The notes under the pieces: generated by a model
What the model was told of the DNA's origin: nothing
The model's database searches: none
What the model saw: only the letters and a program-made list of their open reading frames with translations
Assembly (NCBI GenBank): GCA_963763885.1
Contig: CAVXQD010000007.1
Location: forward strand, 1,550,001 to 1,614,000
DNA: 64,000 nt
Source of the DNA: JANNBN01 sp963763885
GTDB lineage: Bacteria > Actinomycetota > Acidimicrobiia > Acidimicrobiales > JANYDT01
Direction: 5' to 3'
Translations under genes and position numbers: made by a program
Shown here: positions 9,116 to 17,362 of the stretch, one piece after another
How the letters are laid out: each line of letters opens with the position of its first letter
Position numbering within the stretch: position 1 is the first letter of the stretch

Positions 9116-10006
9116 ATGGCAAAGCACGCAAACTTCTCTCTTTTCGCCCGGGCTCGCCGGCATTCCGACTCCGACCTGGCCGAACGGCTCTCGGCGACGG
9201 AAGACGCCGTCATTGTCCTCCGGGGCGGCCAAATCGAGTCAGCCAGCCATGCCGTCCGTGACCTGTTCGGCTTCGAGCCAGCACTTTGCCCAGGCAGAAC
9301 GCTGTCAGAGCTATTCGGGATCGGGGCCTACGCAAAGCTCGACGAACTACAGACGGCCGCTGAAACCGCTGGAGGCCACCTCGCAACGCTCCGCGGGATG
9401 CAGTTACCCGGCGAAGACAAGCCTGTATGGGTCGATGTGACTATGGCCGATCTTCGTCACGATGCGTCTGTGGCCGGCACCGTCCTCACCATCCACAACG
9501 CAACGGACCGCGTAGAAATCGAACAGCGAATCCGCGAGATTGAGCACCACGACCCACTGACCCAGACGGCTAACGCAGCTATGTTCGACGTCCTCCTCGA
9601 ACGGGCGATGGCTCAGCAGGTGCCGGTCGGCCTCATCGTCGTCGGCACCCCGGGCCTCACGGAAACGAACACTGCAAACGGCAGTGACTTCGGCGATGCA
9701 GTTCTCATCGAGGTCGCACGTCGGCTCGCGTCGGTCCTGCGCACGGGCGACCATGTGTCACGGGTCTCCAATGCAAAGTTCGCCATGATTGTTAACCACC
9801 TTGACGACCGGGATCCAGCGAGCGACCTGGCCGAGGTCACCGAACGCCTGATGATTGTCCTGGATACACCGTTTGCCATCAACGGGCAGGCTGCACGAGT
9901 GAAGACGACGCTCCGGTCAGCGCATACGCAGTCGGAAGAAACCTCAGAGCAATTCATTCACCGGGTTCTGAACCAAGTTCCGGAACCGGTGGGCGCTCAG
10001 GGCTGA
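9116..10006 (+). CDS. PAS domain plus degenerate GGDEF domain protein
   Basis: A 296-residue soluble protein from the ATG at 9116. The PAS-like domain (about residues 20-135) contains EDAVIVLRGGQIESAS and ends with TVLTIHNATDRVEIEQRI, typical of the PAS-to-linker transition. The GGDEF fold follows (about 140-285) but its signatures are lost: DPLTQTANAAMF instead of DPLTGLPNR, and VSNAKF where GGDEF should be. It therefore cannot be a normal cyclase and may act as a GTP- or partner-sensing regulator. Its 3' end overlaps the opposite-strand glnD by about 50 bp. No I-site is visible. Confidence 0.8.
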   Translation: MAKHANFSLFARARRHSDSDLAERLSATEDAVIVLRGGQIESASHAVRDLFGFEPALCPGRTLSELFGIGAYAKLDELQTAAETAGGHLATLRGMQLPGEDKPVWVDVTMADLRHDASVAGTVLTIHNATDRVEIEQRIREIEHHDPLTQTANAAMFDVLLERAMAQQVPVGLIVVGTPGLTETNTANGSDFGDAVLIEVARRLASVLRTGDHVSRVSNAKFAMIVNHLDDRDPASDLAEVTERLMIVLDTPFAINGQAARVKTTLRSAHTQSEETSEQFIHRVLNQVPEPVGAQG

Positions 10007-11579
10007 GCTCTCGAAGCAGCGCCTCACGAACCGCCGTGTTGGTCGGGCCAAAAAGGCTTTGTTTCGCACGGGTGCCATTTGGGAGCACCCGCATAACAGA
10101 GAACGAATCCACAACTTCGTGACCCAACGTTGTCACTTTCGCTGTTCGAATATCCAGCCCGAGAGATGTGAGCGTCGCGGCCACGCGGTACAGCAGCCCG
10201 ATCATGTCAGGGGAACGCACCTCAACCACGGTTGCTCGCTCCTCGATGTCGTCGTCGACAAGCACTTCTGGTGCAGCACCGACGGCGTCAGCACGCCCGT
10301 AAGACTTCGCTCGCTTGTCGAGTTCCGCGCGGAGATTCACGGTCCCGTCAAGGGAACCTCGCATCAATCGTTCAACGCGGCGCCAGTCTGTGTCTCCACC
10401 AAGGCGCCGACTGATCCGCATGACGTCGAGCGCGATCCCATCATCCGTTGTCCACACATCTGCACCCAAGACATCCGCTCCGCTTACGGCCAGAGAACCC
10501 GTAAGCGCGCTGAATAACCCCGCACGATCAACGGCAGCAACTGTCAGAACGGACAGGTCCGGCACGGTTGGATCCGCAGCGACGTGCAACGCGATGGCCT
10601 TGCCGTTGCGGACTTCGGCCAGCGCGGCATGGGCACCAGGACCATCCGGAAGCTGAGGCTCGGGCGGACGATGCCCCGCAAGGACTCGTTCAACCCGATG
10701 CACAAGGTCGTCGCAGAGCTGTCCTTTCCAGTGACTCCAAGCCGTTGGACCGGTCGCCAGAGAATCCGCTTCGGTAAGCGCGCGTAGTAGATACAACGTG
10801 TCAACGTCCTGCACGAGTCGTGCGACATTGTCGATCACCGATGGATCCGTCAAGTCACGGCGTGTTGCGGTTTCCGGAAGCAGTAGGTGACCACGAACAA
10901 GCGCAACGAGGGTGGCGACTTCTTCCTCCCTAAACCCCAGCCTGCAGGCAATGTCCTCCATCAGAACCACACCAACCTCGGTGTGGTCCCCCGGGTAGCC
11001 CTTTCCGATGTCGTGCAACCACGTACCGATCAACAGCAAGTCCGGTCTGGCCACCGTCCGAACCAGTTCCGATGCGTTGACAGCCGCAACCACGAGATGG
11101 CGGTCGACCGTGAACCGGTGGTAGGCGTTGCGTTGCGGCTTGCAACGGACGGTTTCCCACTCCGGCAATGCTCGTTGGATCAGTTCGTAGCGGTCCAAGG
11201 CTTCAAAGACTTCGATCGTTTGGTCGCCGGCTCCGAGCAGCGCAACCAAGGCCTGGAGTGCACGATCTGGCCACAGTTGAGGCATCGCGGGCGAATGCTC
11301 CGCAAGCGATCGCAATGCCCCTCGCGAGATGGGTAACCCATGTAGGGCCGCGGCAGCCCCGACCCGCAACGGGAGGGATGGATCCGAAAGGTCCGCGGCA
11401 TCGCCCAACACCAATTCACCGGCGTCTATCGCAATGTCAGAGGTCAATTTGGTGCGATGGCGGAGACGATACGTGCGCTGACGACTTATGAGCGGCGCCA
11501 CACGCCGGAGCGTCTCATCACAACACCAAGCAATGGTGCGCGGCAGAAGCGCTGACCGCTGCAAGCAGCGCATCGGCAT
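9954..11579 (-). CDS. glnD: PII uridylyltransferase GlnD, 3' part (HD and ACT domains)
   Basis: C-terminal two thirds of the bifunctional [PII] uridylyltransferase/uridylyl-removing enzyme that reports glutamine status to PII. Seen: HD hydrolase domain with LIGTWLHDIGKGYPGDH and a later LVRGHLLLPETATRRD, then two ACT domains (LTVAAVDRAGLFSALTG and VVEVRSPDMIGLLYRVA) that sense glutamine. The nucleotidyltransferase domain is in another frame directly upstream. The frames can be joined at about 11535-11544: losing one GC dinucleotide from a GCGCGC run there would produce exactly this break, and the join would read SASAAR-TIAWCCDETLRR. The residues before TIAWCC in this frame are not native. Confidence 0.85.
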   Translation of the reverse strand: MPMRCLQRSALLPRTIAWCCDETLRRVAPLISRQRTYRLRHRTKLTSDIAIDAGELVLGDAADLSDPSLPLRVGAAAALHGLPISRGALRSLAEHSPAMPQLWPDRALQALVALLGAGDQTIEVFEALDRYELIQRALPEWETVRCKPQRNAYHRFTVDRHLVVAAVNASELVRTVARPDLLLIGTWLHDIGKGYPGDHTEVGVVLMEDIACRLGFREEEVATLVALVRGHLLLPETATRRDLTDPSVIDNVARLVQDVDTLYLLRALTEADSLATGPTAWSHWKGQLCDDLVHRVERVLAGHRPPEPQLPDGPGAHAALAEVRNGKAIALHVAADPTVPDLSVLTVAAVDRAGLFSALTGSLAVSGADVLGADVWTTDDGIALDVMRISRRLGGDTDWRRVERLMRGSLDGTVNLRAELDKRAKSYGRADAVGAAPEVLVDDDIEERATVVEVRSPDMIGLLYRVAATLTSLGLDIRTAKVTTLGHEVVDSFSVMRVLPNGTRAKQSLFGPTNTAVREALLRELSPERPPVPELGSEPGE

Positions 11580-12399
11580 CAGTCATTCCAAGAGCGGACG
11601 CAACTGCATCTTGTTCTTGCAGTGCCAACACATCGTGAGGGCGACCGGTACAGCGGTGGAGTTCTGCACGAACACCGAGCAAGGTGTCGCGTTCCAACGT
11701 CAGTTCCGCAGGATCGCGTTCTTGCAGTGCAAGCAACTCAGCGGAGCCCAACGAGGCAACCCAGCGCAGGACCAAAAGATCTCGGAGCCCTCCGCGACCA
11801 TCACGAAGGTCTGGTCCCAAAAGAAAAGCAACGTCACCTAAACGGCTGTGACGTTGCCGGGTGAGTTCGACAAGCTCGGCAAATTGGCGCTTGGCTTGCT
11901 TGCGGCGAGATGCCGCGGCAGCGTGGACAAACCGGTCGGTGACTGCACGGTCGCCAGCAACATGCGCTGCGTCCATCCAAGAAAGCGCTGACAGCACTTC
12001 ACGTTCGCCGAGCTCGATCGCAGATTCAACCGTGTGCACACTTGGCGCAACAGTCAGGCCAGCGTTCCACAGTGGGTACCAAAGAGGCTCCCCGAATGCC
12101 GCGACTTCTGCATCCGGCAGCTTCTTCGGATGTATCAACAACAAGTCAAGGTCGCTGCCGGGACAGAGCTCGCCTCGACCCGTACCCCCCGTTGCCAACA
12201 GCGCCCACTCGGCGGGCCATTGGTGTTCCGCTGCGACCGCCTTGACGAAATCCAGCGTGAGGGAGGTGAGTTCGACAACGAGGCCGATTCCGCGAACACC
12301 CGGGCCAGGCCGGGCGGTCAGCAACTCAGATCGGGCGGAGCGGTAAGCGTTGGTGAGGCCAGCAACCCGATCCGGCTGGGTTTCGGGTTGCTGGTTCAT
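11518..12399 (-). CDS. glnD: PII uridylyltransferase GlnD, 5' part (nucleotidyltransferase domain)
   Basis: N-terminal nucleotidyltransferase domain of GlnD. Seen: catalytic signature GGTGRGELCPGSDLDLLLIH with the metal-binding Asp pair, and the family motif FLLGPDLRDGRGGLRDL. The ATG at 12399 is 4 bp after the glnK stop, so amt-glnK-glnD reads as one operon. The frame ends prematurely at 11518 about 6 residues after the probable frameshift; the remainder of the protein continues in the neighbouring frame. If the break is real, the cell would lack normal uridylylation of PII although PII keeps its target tyrosine. If it is an artefact, the gene is intact. Confidence 0.85.
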   Translation of the reverse strand: MNQQPETQPDRVAGLTNAYRSARSELLTARPGPGVRGIGLVVELTSLTLDFVKAVAAEHQWPAEWALLATGGTGRGELCPGSDLDLLLIHPKKLPDAEVAAFGEPLWYPLWNAGLTVAPSVHTVESAIELGEREVLSALSWMDAAHVAGDRAVTDRFVHAAAASRRKQAKRQFAELVELTRQRHSRLGDVAFLLGPDLRDGRGGLRDLLVLRWVASLGSAELLALQERDPAELTLERDTLLGVRAELHRCTGRPHDVLALQEQDAVASALGMTDADALLAAVSASAAHHCLVL

Positions 12400-12403
12400 T
12401 GGG

Positions 12404-12742
12404 TCAGATGGCGTCGTGATCCCGTTCACCAGTACGGATGCGGACGATCTGCTCGACAGTGGTGACCCAAATCTTGCCATCGCCGATTTTGTCGGTACGG
12501 GCCGCGCCCACCACTGCGTCGATCACCCGGTCGAGGTCGGCCTCGTCGGCAAGTACTTCAATCCGAACCTTCGGAACGAAGTCGATGGTGTATTCCTGTC
12601 CTCGGTAAACCTCTGTATGGCCACGTTGGCGACCGAAACCTTGTACTTCGGAAACGGTCATGCCAGCGATGCCCGCTTCGCGCAGCGCGCTTTTGACGTC
12701 GTCGAGCTTGAAGGGTTTGATGATGGCGGTTACGAGTTTCAT
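12404..12742 (-). CDS. glnK: Nitrogen regulatory PII protein
   Basis: A 112-residue trimeric PII signalling protein that binds ATP/ADP and 2-oxoglutarate and controls the ammonium channel. The T-loop reads GHTEVYRGQEY, and the modifiable tyrosine falls at the canonical position, Tyr51. The B- and C-loop signatures are present (VVGAARTDKIGDGKIWV). It sits between amt and glnD as in most actinobacteria, so it is best called GlnK. No strong ribosome site precedes the ATG; it follows amt after 71 bp. Confidence 0.96.
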   Translation of the reverse strand: MKLVTAIIKPFKLDDVKSALREAGIAGMTVSEVQGFGRQRGHTEVYRGQEYTIDFVPKVRIEVLADEADLDRVIDAVVGAARTDKIGDGKIWVTTVEQIVRIRTGERDHDAI

Positions 12743-12813
12743 CGTTGTTGTCTCACTTGTTCGTTTCAGGCTCAGGTACAGGCACGAATGTAGGTGTGCA
12801 CATCATCAGCGGA

Positions 12814-14079
12814 TCACAGCCTGCCACCCATTGAGTACGCAGTCTCGGCATGCTGACTGAGGTCGAGGCCGGTGTCTTCGTCCTCGCTGGTCACTCGCAT
12901 ACCGATCGTTGCGTCAATGGCCTTGGCGATTGCGAACGACATCACGCCGCTGAAGGCAAGGGTGGCGACCGTTGCAACCAGCTGGTCTTTTAGCAATTCG
13001 GCGCTGCCTTGCAGCAAACCATCGAATCCAGCGGAGTTCACCGCCTTGTCTGCGAAGACGCCGAGGAGAAGTGAACCAAGAATGCCGCCCACAAGGTGGA
13101 CACCGATCACATCCAGCGAATCGTCGAACCCGAATCGATTCTTCAGCGAAAGGGCGAGGTAACAGACCACACCGGCTGCCCCGCCGATTGCGATTGGCGA
13201 AAGCCCGCCGACAAAGCCAGCGCATGGTGTGATTGCAACCAACCCAGCGACAGCGCCGGAGGCGGCGCCGAGCGTGGTTGCGTGTCCCCCCTTCACCTTT
13301 TCGGCGATCAACCACGTGCACATAGCAGCAGCAGCTGCGAGGTGAGTGTTGATGAACGCCTGTGCTGCAAGCCCGTTGGCATCCAATGCCGATCCGGCAT
13401 TGAAGCCGAACCAACCGAACCACAAGATGCCCGTGCCAAGGAGCGTCAGCGGCAAGGAGTGCGGCGGCATTGGCTCCTTGCGCCAGCCGCGGCGGTTGCC
13501 GACGACCTTCACCACCGCCAGTGCAGCGATGCCAGCGTTGATATGCACGACGGCACCGCCAGCAAAGTCCAGTGCTCCCATCTTGAAGAGCCACCCACTT
13601 GGCGAGAAGACCCAGTGTGCAATCGGGGCGTAGACCAGCAGCACCCATGCGGAGATGAAGATCGCATAGGCGCTGAACTTGAGGCGGTCAGCGGTTGCGC
13701 CTGTGATGAGCGCTGGTGTGATGACTGCGAACATCATCTGGTAGGCCACGAAGGCAAGCGGTGGAACCACCAACGTCAGGCCGGGAATCTGTGCAGTTGC
13801 GCTGCTCAGACCTTTGAGACCAACAAAATCGAAATTGCCGATAAAGCCGTTCGTGCCGCCGAAGGCAAGGCTGAAACCAAGCACCGCCCACAGCACGCTG
13901 ACGACGCCGATGGCGAAGAAGTTCTGCATCAGCATGCCGAGGACATGTTTGGCCCGGACCATTCCTCCGTAGAAGAAGGCAAGGCCTGGGGTCATGAACA
14001 GGACGAGCGCTGCCGAAATCAGCACCCACGCGGTGGCGCCGGTATCGATCTCAGCAAGCATCAGGGCAGAAGAGGTCAT
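12814..14079 (-). CDS. amt: Ammonium transporter Amt
   Basis: A 421-residue inner-membrane ammonium channel with about 11 membrane helices. Seen: N-terminal FMTPGLAFFYGGMVRAKHVL, the twin-His region with FAGGAVVHINAG and VIGVHLVGG, and the family signature around FGWFGFNAGSAL. The C-terminal cytoplasmic tail that contacts PII carries GMRVTSEDEDTGLDLSQHAE. First gene of amt-glnK-glnD, probably induced in nitrogen limitation. See the GAAAC-type repeats upstream at 14162-14188. Confidence 0.97.
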   Translation of the reverse strand: MTSSALMLAEIDTGATAWVLISAALVLFMTPGLAFFYGGMVRAKHVLGMLMQNFFAIGVVSVLWAVLGFSLAFGGTNGFIGNFDFVGLKGLSSATAQIPGLTLVVPPLAFVAYQMMFAVITPALITGATADRLKFSAYAIFISAWVLLVYAPIAHWVFSPSGWLFKMGALDFAGGAVVHINAGIAALAVVKVVGNRRGWRKEPMPPHSLPLTLLGTGILWFGWFGFNAGSALDANGLAAQAFINTHLAAAAAMCTWLIAEKVKGGHATTLGAASGAVAGLVAITPCAGFVGGLSPIAIGGAAGVVCYLALSLKNRFGFDDSLDVIGVHLVGGILGSLLLGVFADKAVNSAGFDGLLQGSAELLKDQLVATVATLAFSGVMSFAIAKAIDATIGMRVTSEDEDTGLDLSQHAETAYSMGGRL

Positions 14080-14161
14080 GGTGTGTTGGCGAACCCGGGG
14101 GACGGACCGGATCGGCGTTTCCCATGCTGCGATGCGAGCGTTTCTTCATTGTTCGCGGCGT

Positions 14162-14188
14162 GTTTCAACTTCGTGTCGAAATGTTTCA
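14162..14188 (-). promoter_or_regulatory. Candidate nitrogen-regulator site upstream of amt
   Basis: On the minus strand, 83-109 bp upstream of the amt start, the sequence reads GAAAC-N5-GACAC-N6-GAAAC. Regularly spaced GAAAC-like half-sites about 11 bp apart resemble the a/b half-sites of actinobacterial GlnR. The match is by eye only and the organism's regulator is not in the window. Confidence 0.3.
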
Positions 14189-14204
14189 GGCCGGTTAACC
14201 GGGA

Positions 14205-15047
14205 CTACCGGCCAACGAAGCGTGGCGGTGTTTTCTCAACGAATGCAGCAACTGCGGTGCGGTGGTCCAGAGTCGACATCGTTGCGACCATGTTCGCGGC
14301 TTCTCCGTCCAAACAGGTTGCAAGGTCCGAGGTGAGTGCCCGGTTGATGTTTTCTTTCATGGCACGTTGCGCAAGCGGGGCGCCTGCCGCAACTCGTTCG
14401 GCGAAGGCCCGGGATTCGGCTGCGTAGTCGGCGTCCGCAAAGACACGGTTGACGATCCCCAACGTTTCGGCCGCTCTCGCAGTAAGCCGCTCGCTGAGGA
14501 CATACAACTCTTTGGCCTTCGAGGGGCCGACGAGTTGAGTGAGGAAGTAACTACCACCGAAGTCGCCCGAGGCACCGATATTGCCGAACGCGGTGATGAG
14601 GATCGCTCGTTCTGTGGCGACTCGCATGTCACACGACAATGCAAACGACAGGCCGGCGCCAGCCGCCGCTCCCGGCAACGCAGCGATCGTGATCTTCGGC
14701 AGTCGGTGTACTGCCAGGGTGGTCTGAACATGGAGACGCCGCAATCCGTCCACCGCTGCCTCAGTAGAGGGCTTCGACGCTGCTTCATTCGCTGCGCGCT
14801 TATGGCCCTCAGCGAAACCCTTCACGTCGCCACCCGCACAAAATGCGCCGCCTTCTCCAGTGAGGACCAGGCATCCAATAGTCGGGTCCTGTGCCACCAC
14901 CGGCAACGCCATCGCAAAACCGTCGTACATCGCGTTGGACAGCGCGTTACGACTTGCAGGACGGTTGAAGCTCAGGAATGCCACTCCGTTTTCGACCCAT
15001 CCCAACAAATCTTCAGTCCCAGTTTCGAGTGGTCGGCGATCGCTCAT
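14205..15047 (-). CDS. Enoyl-CoA hydratase/isomerase family protein
   Basis: A 280-residue crotonase-fold protein. Seen: NRPASRNALSNAMYD, the oxyanion-hole segment GEGGAFCAGGDVKGFAEG and GAAAGAGLSFALSCD, and the helix MKENINRALTSDL. In classical enoyl-CoA hydratase two glutamates do the chemistry; here the second region reads GNIGASGDFGGSY with Asp, so a hydratase is not certain and an isomerase or hydrolase is possible. The start at 15047 has AGGAG 6 nt upstream. A 7-bp inverted repeat containing the perfect palindrome CCGGTTAACCGG (14189-14213) overlaps its stop and may act as a terminator. The substrate is unknown. Confidence 0.88.
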   Translation of the reverse strand: MSDRRPLETGTEDLLGWVENGVAFLSFNRPASRNALSNAMYDGFAMALPVVAQDPTIGCLVLTGEGGAFCAGGDVKGFAEGHKRAANEAASKPSTEAAVDGLRRLHVQTTLAVHRLPKITIAALPGAAAGAGLSFALSCDMRVATERAILITAFGNIGASGDFGGSYFLTQLVGPSKAKELYVLSERLTARAAETLGIVNRVFADADYAAESRAFAERVAAGAPLAQRAMKENINRALTSDLATCLDGEAANMVATMSTLDHRTAVAAFVEKTPPRFVGR

Positions 15048-15154
15048 CGGTTGCTCCTGTCATCAGTCGACGATGGTCGACAACTTGCGTGATGGTACGG
15101 GCCAGCCCTTTCCCTACGCCAACCCTGCTGGTCATCGGTCGGGTCTCGGCAAAT

Positions 15155-15202
15155 GACACCTACAAGGACACCTACAAGGACACCTACAAGGACACCTCCC
15201 AG
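15155..15202 (+). repeat. 12-bp tandem repeat
   Basis: Three perfect copies of GACACCTACAAG (15155-15190) followed by a degenerate fourth, GACACCTCCCAG. It lies in the 195-bp divergent spacer between the enoyl-CoA hydratase and the DNA glycosylase genes, close to the latter's promoter. Nothing else is seen in this spacer except the TAGGTT box at 15231. Confidence 0.85.
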
Positions 15203-15230
15203 GACCTCACGGACCTGCCACCTCACGCAG

Positions 15231-15236
15231 TAGGTT
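15231..15236 (+). promoter_or_regulatory. -10 box of a leaderless promoter for the glycosylase gene
   Basis: TAGGTT (TAnnnT) is followed by exactly 6 nt and then the GTG start at 15243, the arrangement of leaderless actinobacterial transcripts. Confidence 0.5.
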
Positions 15237-15242
15237 CACCCG

Positions 15243-16466
15243 GTGCCTCGCGTCATCGAAACCCTGTCGCCTCTGCAGGCTCGTCGGATCGCGCTTGCGG
15301 CCCAAGGGTTCACCATGCCGCGGCCGACCGGCGCTGTGGACCGGCGCCACGGCCGCAAGATCCTTGACCGGATGGGACTCATCCAGGTCGACAGTGTCAA
15401 CGTTCTCACCCGCCAGCAAGAGCTTCCCGTGTTCGCACGGCTCGGTACCCACCGACGTGATCTGTTGCCGTCCATGATTCTTGCCGACGAATTGTTTGAG
15501 TACTGGGGACACGAGGCGTCGCTGATGCCGGTCGATCACCATCGGCTTTTGCGTTGGCGGATGGAAGCGGCAACGCGTCACGAGACAGGTTGGGGAGGGC
15601 TCCTTCGCCTCAACAAGGAGAAGCCCGGTTTTGTCGAAGCCGTGTATCAACAGGTCGCCGAGCGCGGTCCAATCGCTGCGTCAGAGCTCGCGCCGGACCG
15701 CCGTAAGGGTGGATCGTGGTGGAGCTGGGGCGACGAAAAGATGGCGCTCGAGTATTTGTTCTGGTGTGGTCGGATCTCTGCGCGTCGCAAACCACAGTCC
15801 TTCGAACGCGAGTACGACGTAGTCGACCGAATCATCCCAAAACACGTGCTGGACGCGCCGACACCAAGCATCCAAGAAGCGCACAGAGAGTTACTCATGA
15901 TCGCTGCCCAGGCGCACGGCGTTGGGACCAGAGGAGACCTTGACGACTATTACCGCCTCAAGAACGTGCAGCCCCGGCTGGACGAACTTGTGGAGGACGG
16001 GCGCCTCCTTGCAGTCAAGGTCGACGGTTGGAAGCAGCAGGCCTATTTGCATCCGGACGCGCTGCATCCGCGCAAGGTGACGGCGCGTGCCCTGCTCTCC
16101 CCGTTCGACCCGCTCATTTGGGAACGAGACCGAACCGAACGGCTTTTCGGCATGCGGTACCGCATCGAGATTTATGTGCCCGCAGCAAAACGTCAGTACG
16201 GCTACTACGTGTTGCCGTTCCTCTTGGGCGACGAGTTAGTGGCGCGGGTCGACCTTAAAGCTGACCGAGCCGGCGGAGTGCTCCTCGTGCAAGCAGCCTG
16301 GGGTGAGCCGGGGATTCATGAACCGTTTGTGGCGGAGGAACTGCTGTCCGAGCTCAACGAAATGGCCGCCTGGTTGGGATTGCCAGGTGGCGTAGTGACA
16401 ACCGGCAAAGGTGACCTGTCCGCCTCGTTGGCTCAGGCCAATGGAGCGCGGAAGCAAGCGCGCTGA
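15243..16466 (+). CDS. YcaQ/AlkZ-type DNA glycosylase (winged-helix, DUF1006 family)
   Basis: A 407-residue member of the HTH_42 family, which includes Streptomyces AlkZ and E. coli YcaQ (AlkX), enzymes that excise bulky N7-alkyl lesions and unhook interstrand crosslinks. Seen: N-terminal LSPLQARRIALAAQGF, the catalytic segment GLIQVDSVNVL with a Q-hydrophobic-D motif as in the YcaQ branch, EYWGHEASLMP, and a C-terminal LLSPFDPLIWERDRTERLFG. The tandem winged-helix fold is inferred from the family. Monocistronic with a leaderless promoter. Likely a general alkylation/crosslink repair enzyme; no antibiotic gene cluster is adjacent to suggest self-resistance. Confidence 0.88.
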   Translation: MPRVIETLSPLQARRIALAAQGFTMPRPTGAVDRRHGRKILDRMGLIQVDSVNVLTRQQELPVFARLGTHRRDLLPSMILADELFEYWGHEASLMPVDHHRLLRWRMEAATRHETGWGGLLRLNKEKPGFVEAVYQQVAERGPIAASELAPDRRKGGSWWSWGDEKMALEYLFWCGRISARRKPQSFEREYDVVDRIIPKHVLDAPTPSIQEAHRELLMIAAQAHGVGTRGDLDDYYRLKNVQPRLDELVEDGRLLAVKVDGWKQQAYLHPDALHPRKVTARALLSPFDPLIWERDRTERLFGMRYRIEIYVPAAKRQYGYYVLPFLLGDELVARVDLKADRAGGVLLVQAAWGEPGIHEPFVAEELLSELNEMAAWLGLPGGVVTTGKGDLSASLAQANGARKQAR

Positions 16467-16495
16467 TTACGGGTCGCTGATCATCGATCGGGTGA

Positions 16496-17197
16496 TCACG
16501 GTTCGGTGAGCAGCACCAGGTCAAGCAACCGACGCAACATGCGACCAGTGGCCCCCCAGATGGTGTCGTCTTCCACATCGAAGAACCAGATAGGGAATGC
16601 CCCGTCTGGATAGGGCCAAATTTCCTCGTGGTAACAGTCCGGGTGCGTGAGCTCGTACAGCGACACGTCGAAGATTCGGTCAACCTCGCCCGGGCTTGGT
16701 ACCAAGGGCGGAAGCTCGCCTGCGATGTATCCCACAAACGGTGAGATCTTTGCGGCGCTGATGACCGTGGTGAGCGCCTCGATGCGCCCGAGGATGGCCA
16801 CGCGGTCTGCGGGGAGCCCAACCTCTTCGTGAGTCTCACGTAACGCTGCCTGCACCGGAGTTTCACCTGCATCGAGGCGACCCCCTGGAAACGCAACCTC
16901 ACCCTTGTGACTGCGCAGTCTTCCGTCCCGACGCGTCAGAAGTACCCGTAGCTCACCATCTCTATGGAACAACGGCGCCAACACGCCGCTTTCCTTGGTT
17001 GCATTGAGAAACGGCGGACGCATTGGGGTTGTCGGCAGCTCGTGTTGAACCTCGTCGTCAGACACTCGACTGAGCACCGTTGATACCCACGCCGGGTCGT
17101 AACGCCAGTGCTGGTCTCGACACGCCAACCAAGGATTGGGTTCCCCCGCCCTCCACTGGTCAGGCCGGGGAATGGTCTGCTGACCGCCCCTCGCCAT
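16496..17197 (-). CDS. Nudix hydrolase, probable CoA pyrophosphatase
   Basis: A 233-residue Nudix enzyme. The Nudix box GGRLDAGETPVQAAL-RETHEEVGL is complete, and just before it LLTRRDGRLRSHKGEVAFPGG matches the extra signature (UPF0035) of coenzyme A pyrophosphatases such as NudL/Pcd1. It would cleave CoA or acyl-CoA to phosphopantetheine and 3',5'-ADP. It is the last gene in a coupled minus-strand run SRPBCC - menE - 52-residue protein - Nudix, with 6 bp between the small gene's stop and its ATG. A housekeeping link to the upstream CoA ligase is inference. Confidence 0.9.
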   Translation of the reverse strand: MARGGQQTIPRPDQWRAGEPNPWLACRDQHWRYDPAWVSTVLSRVSDDEVQHELPTTPMRPPFLNATKESGVLAPLFHRDGELRVLLTRRDGRLRSHKGEVAFPGGRLDAGETPVQAALRETHEEVGLPADRVAILGRIEALTTVISAAKISPFVGYIAGELPPLVPSPGEVDRIFDVSLYELTHPDCYHEEIWPYPDGAFPIWFFDVEDDTIWGATGRMLRRLLDLVLLTEP

Positions 17198-17203
17198 AGG
17201 GCG

Positions 17204-17362
17204 TCAGCCAGCCAGCTCGGAGGCCGACCAGGCCTCGAGCAACTCTCGCAGCCCACCGGTTTTGAGGTTGGCCATCACACGGCCAGGGGTTTCATCACCG
17301 CGTTCCCACTCCATCCACTGGTTGAGCAGCTTGGTTGGACTTGGGGCAGCGCGCTCGGTCAT
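17204..17362 (-). CDS. Small conserved-type protein of 52 residues
   Basis: Short gene between menE and the Nudix gene, beginning MTERAAPSPTKLLNQWMEWE and ending in SASELAG. Its ATG overlaps the menE stop in the 4-bp ATGA form (17359-17362) and it ends 6 bp before the Nudix start, so it is embedded in a translationally coupled operon. The sequence is soluble and predicted helical, with Trp-Met-Glu-Trp and LLEAWSASEL patches. I do not recognise its function. The coupling and absence of frame breaks support a real gene. Confidence 0.75.
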   Translation of the reverse strand: MTERAAPSPTKLLNQWMEWERGDETPGRVMANLKTGGLRELLEAWSASELAG

